Below, in pieces: positions 63,986 to 64,000 of a stretch of 64,000 nucleotides of DNA. The stretch covers positions 1 through 64,000 of the forward strand of contig JACFNP010000006.1 in NCBI GenBank assembly GCA_019454835.1, written 5' to 3'. Positions within the stretch are counted from its first letter, which is position 1, and every line of letters begins with the position of its first letter. The position numbers and the translations under genes were made by a program. This stretch comes from Rubellimicrobium sp. Its GTDB lineage: Bacteria > Pseudomonadota > Alphaproteobacteria > Rhodobacterales > Rhodobacteraceae. Under the pieces are notes generated by a model. It worked only from the letters and a program-made list of their open reading frames with translations, did not search any database and was not told where the DNA came from.

Positions 63986-64000
63986 GGCAGATTCTCCGCA

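Overview
This 64 kb window is very GC-rich and densely coded. It reads as chromosomal DNA of an alphaproteobacterium of the Rhodobacteraceae/Paracoccaceae type; the genus cannot be resolved. The evidence is the CcrM DNA methyltransferase with GANTC sites at its promoter, the GcrA cell-cycle regulator, a PleD-like diguanylate cyclase next to a DUF3572 gene, the infA-maf-RNase E/G-yacG order, and lipid A/Kdo genes (waaA, lpxK) with DUF4170.

Layout: 0-2 kb, the end of infA, then maf, a short RNase E/G and yacG. 2-8.2 kb, a Zn/Cd/Pb P-type ATPase with divergent MerR regulator, a lipocalin, a Nudix hydrolase, DUF983, a PleD-like protein and DUF3572. 8.2-15.7 kb, HAD phosphatase, LLM oxidoreductase, dtd, a PfkB sugar kinase, a zinc-ribbon/cytochrome b561/SPFH-GYF group and pmbA. 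15.8-24.9 kb, a membrane-tethered winged-helix protein, rnhB, ccrM, mutY, DUF721, a DsbA-like protein, a CoA-transferase, lpxK, waaA and DUF4170. 25-31 kb, the YcjF/YcjX pair, argF, argD and gcrA. 31.3-35.1 kb, a nitric-oxide-response locus: an Nfu_N-MIP18 fusion, DUF2249 proteins, a 12-TM protein and NsrR with a clear NsrR-type operator. 35.1-37.3 kb, a small accessory patch next to tRNA-Glu, bounded on the left by a 98 bp duplication of the nsrR 3' end. 37.6-44.8 kb, recJ, glpX, a secreted trypsin-like protease, a phospholipase D-like lipoprotein and a convergent patatin. 44.9-48.1 kb, a heme-copper oxidoreductase cluster in the order subunit II, subunit I, SCO/SenC, orf1; it matches the norSY-senC-orf1 (sNOR) type and lacks the usual active-site tyrosine. 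48.3-53.6 kb, an N-formylglutamate amidohydrolase-like gene, tRNA-Val, rpmJ and an fbpABC iron transporter. 54-56.3 kb, a De Ley-Doudoroff sugar module. 56.3-60.8 kb, urate-to-glyoxylate purine catabolism. 60.8-64 kb, flagellar fliP, fliN, fliH-like and fliF.

Two loci point to nitric oxide: the NsrR locus at 31.3-35.1 kb (sensing and Fe-S repair) and the candidate NO reductase at 45-48 kb, which has an FNR/NnrR-type box upstream.

Eight copies of an 86-90 bp palindromic core (one interrupted), several inside a larger 140-175 bp inverted-repeat element, are scattered between genes. At least four are flanked by 8-12 bp direct repeats, which marks them as MITE-like mobile elements. All functional names are from reading the protein sequences; no database search was run.
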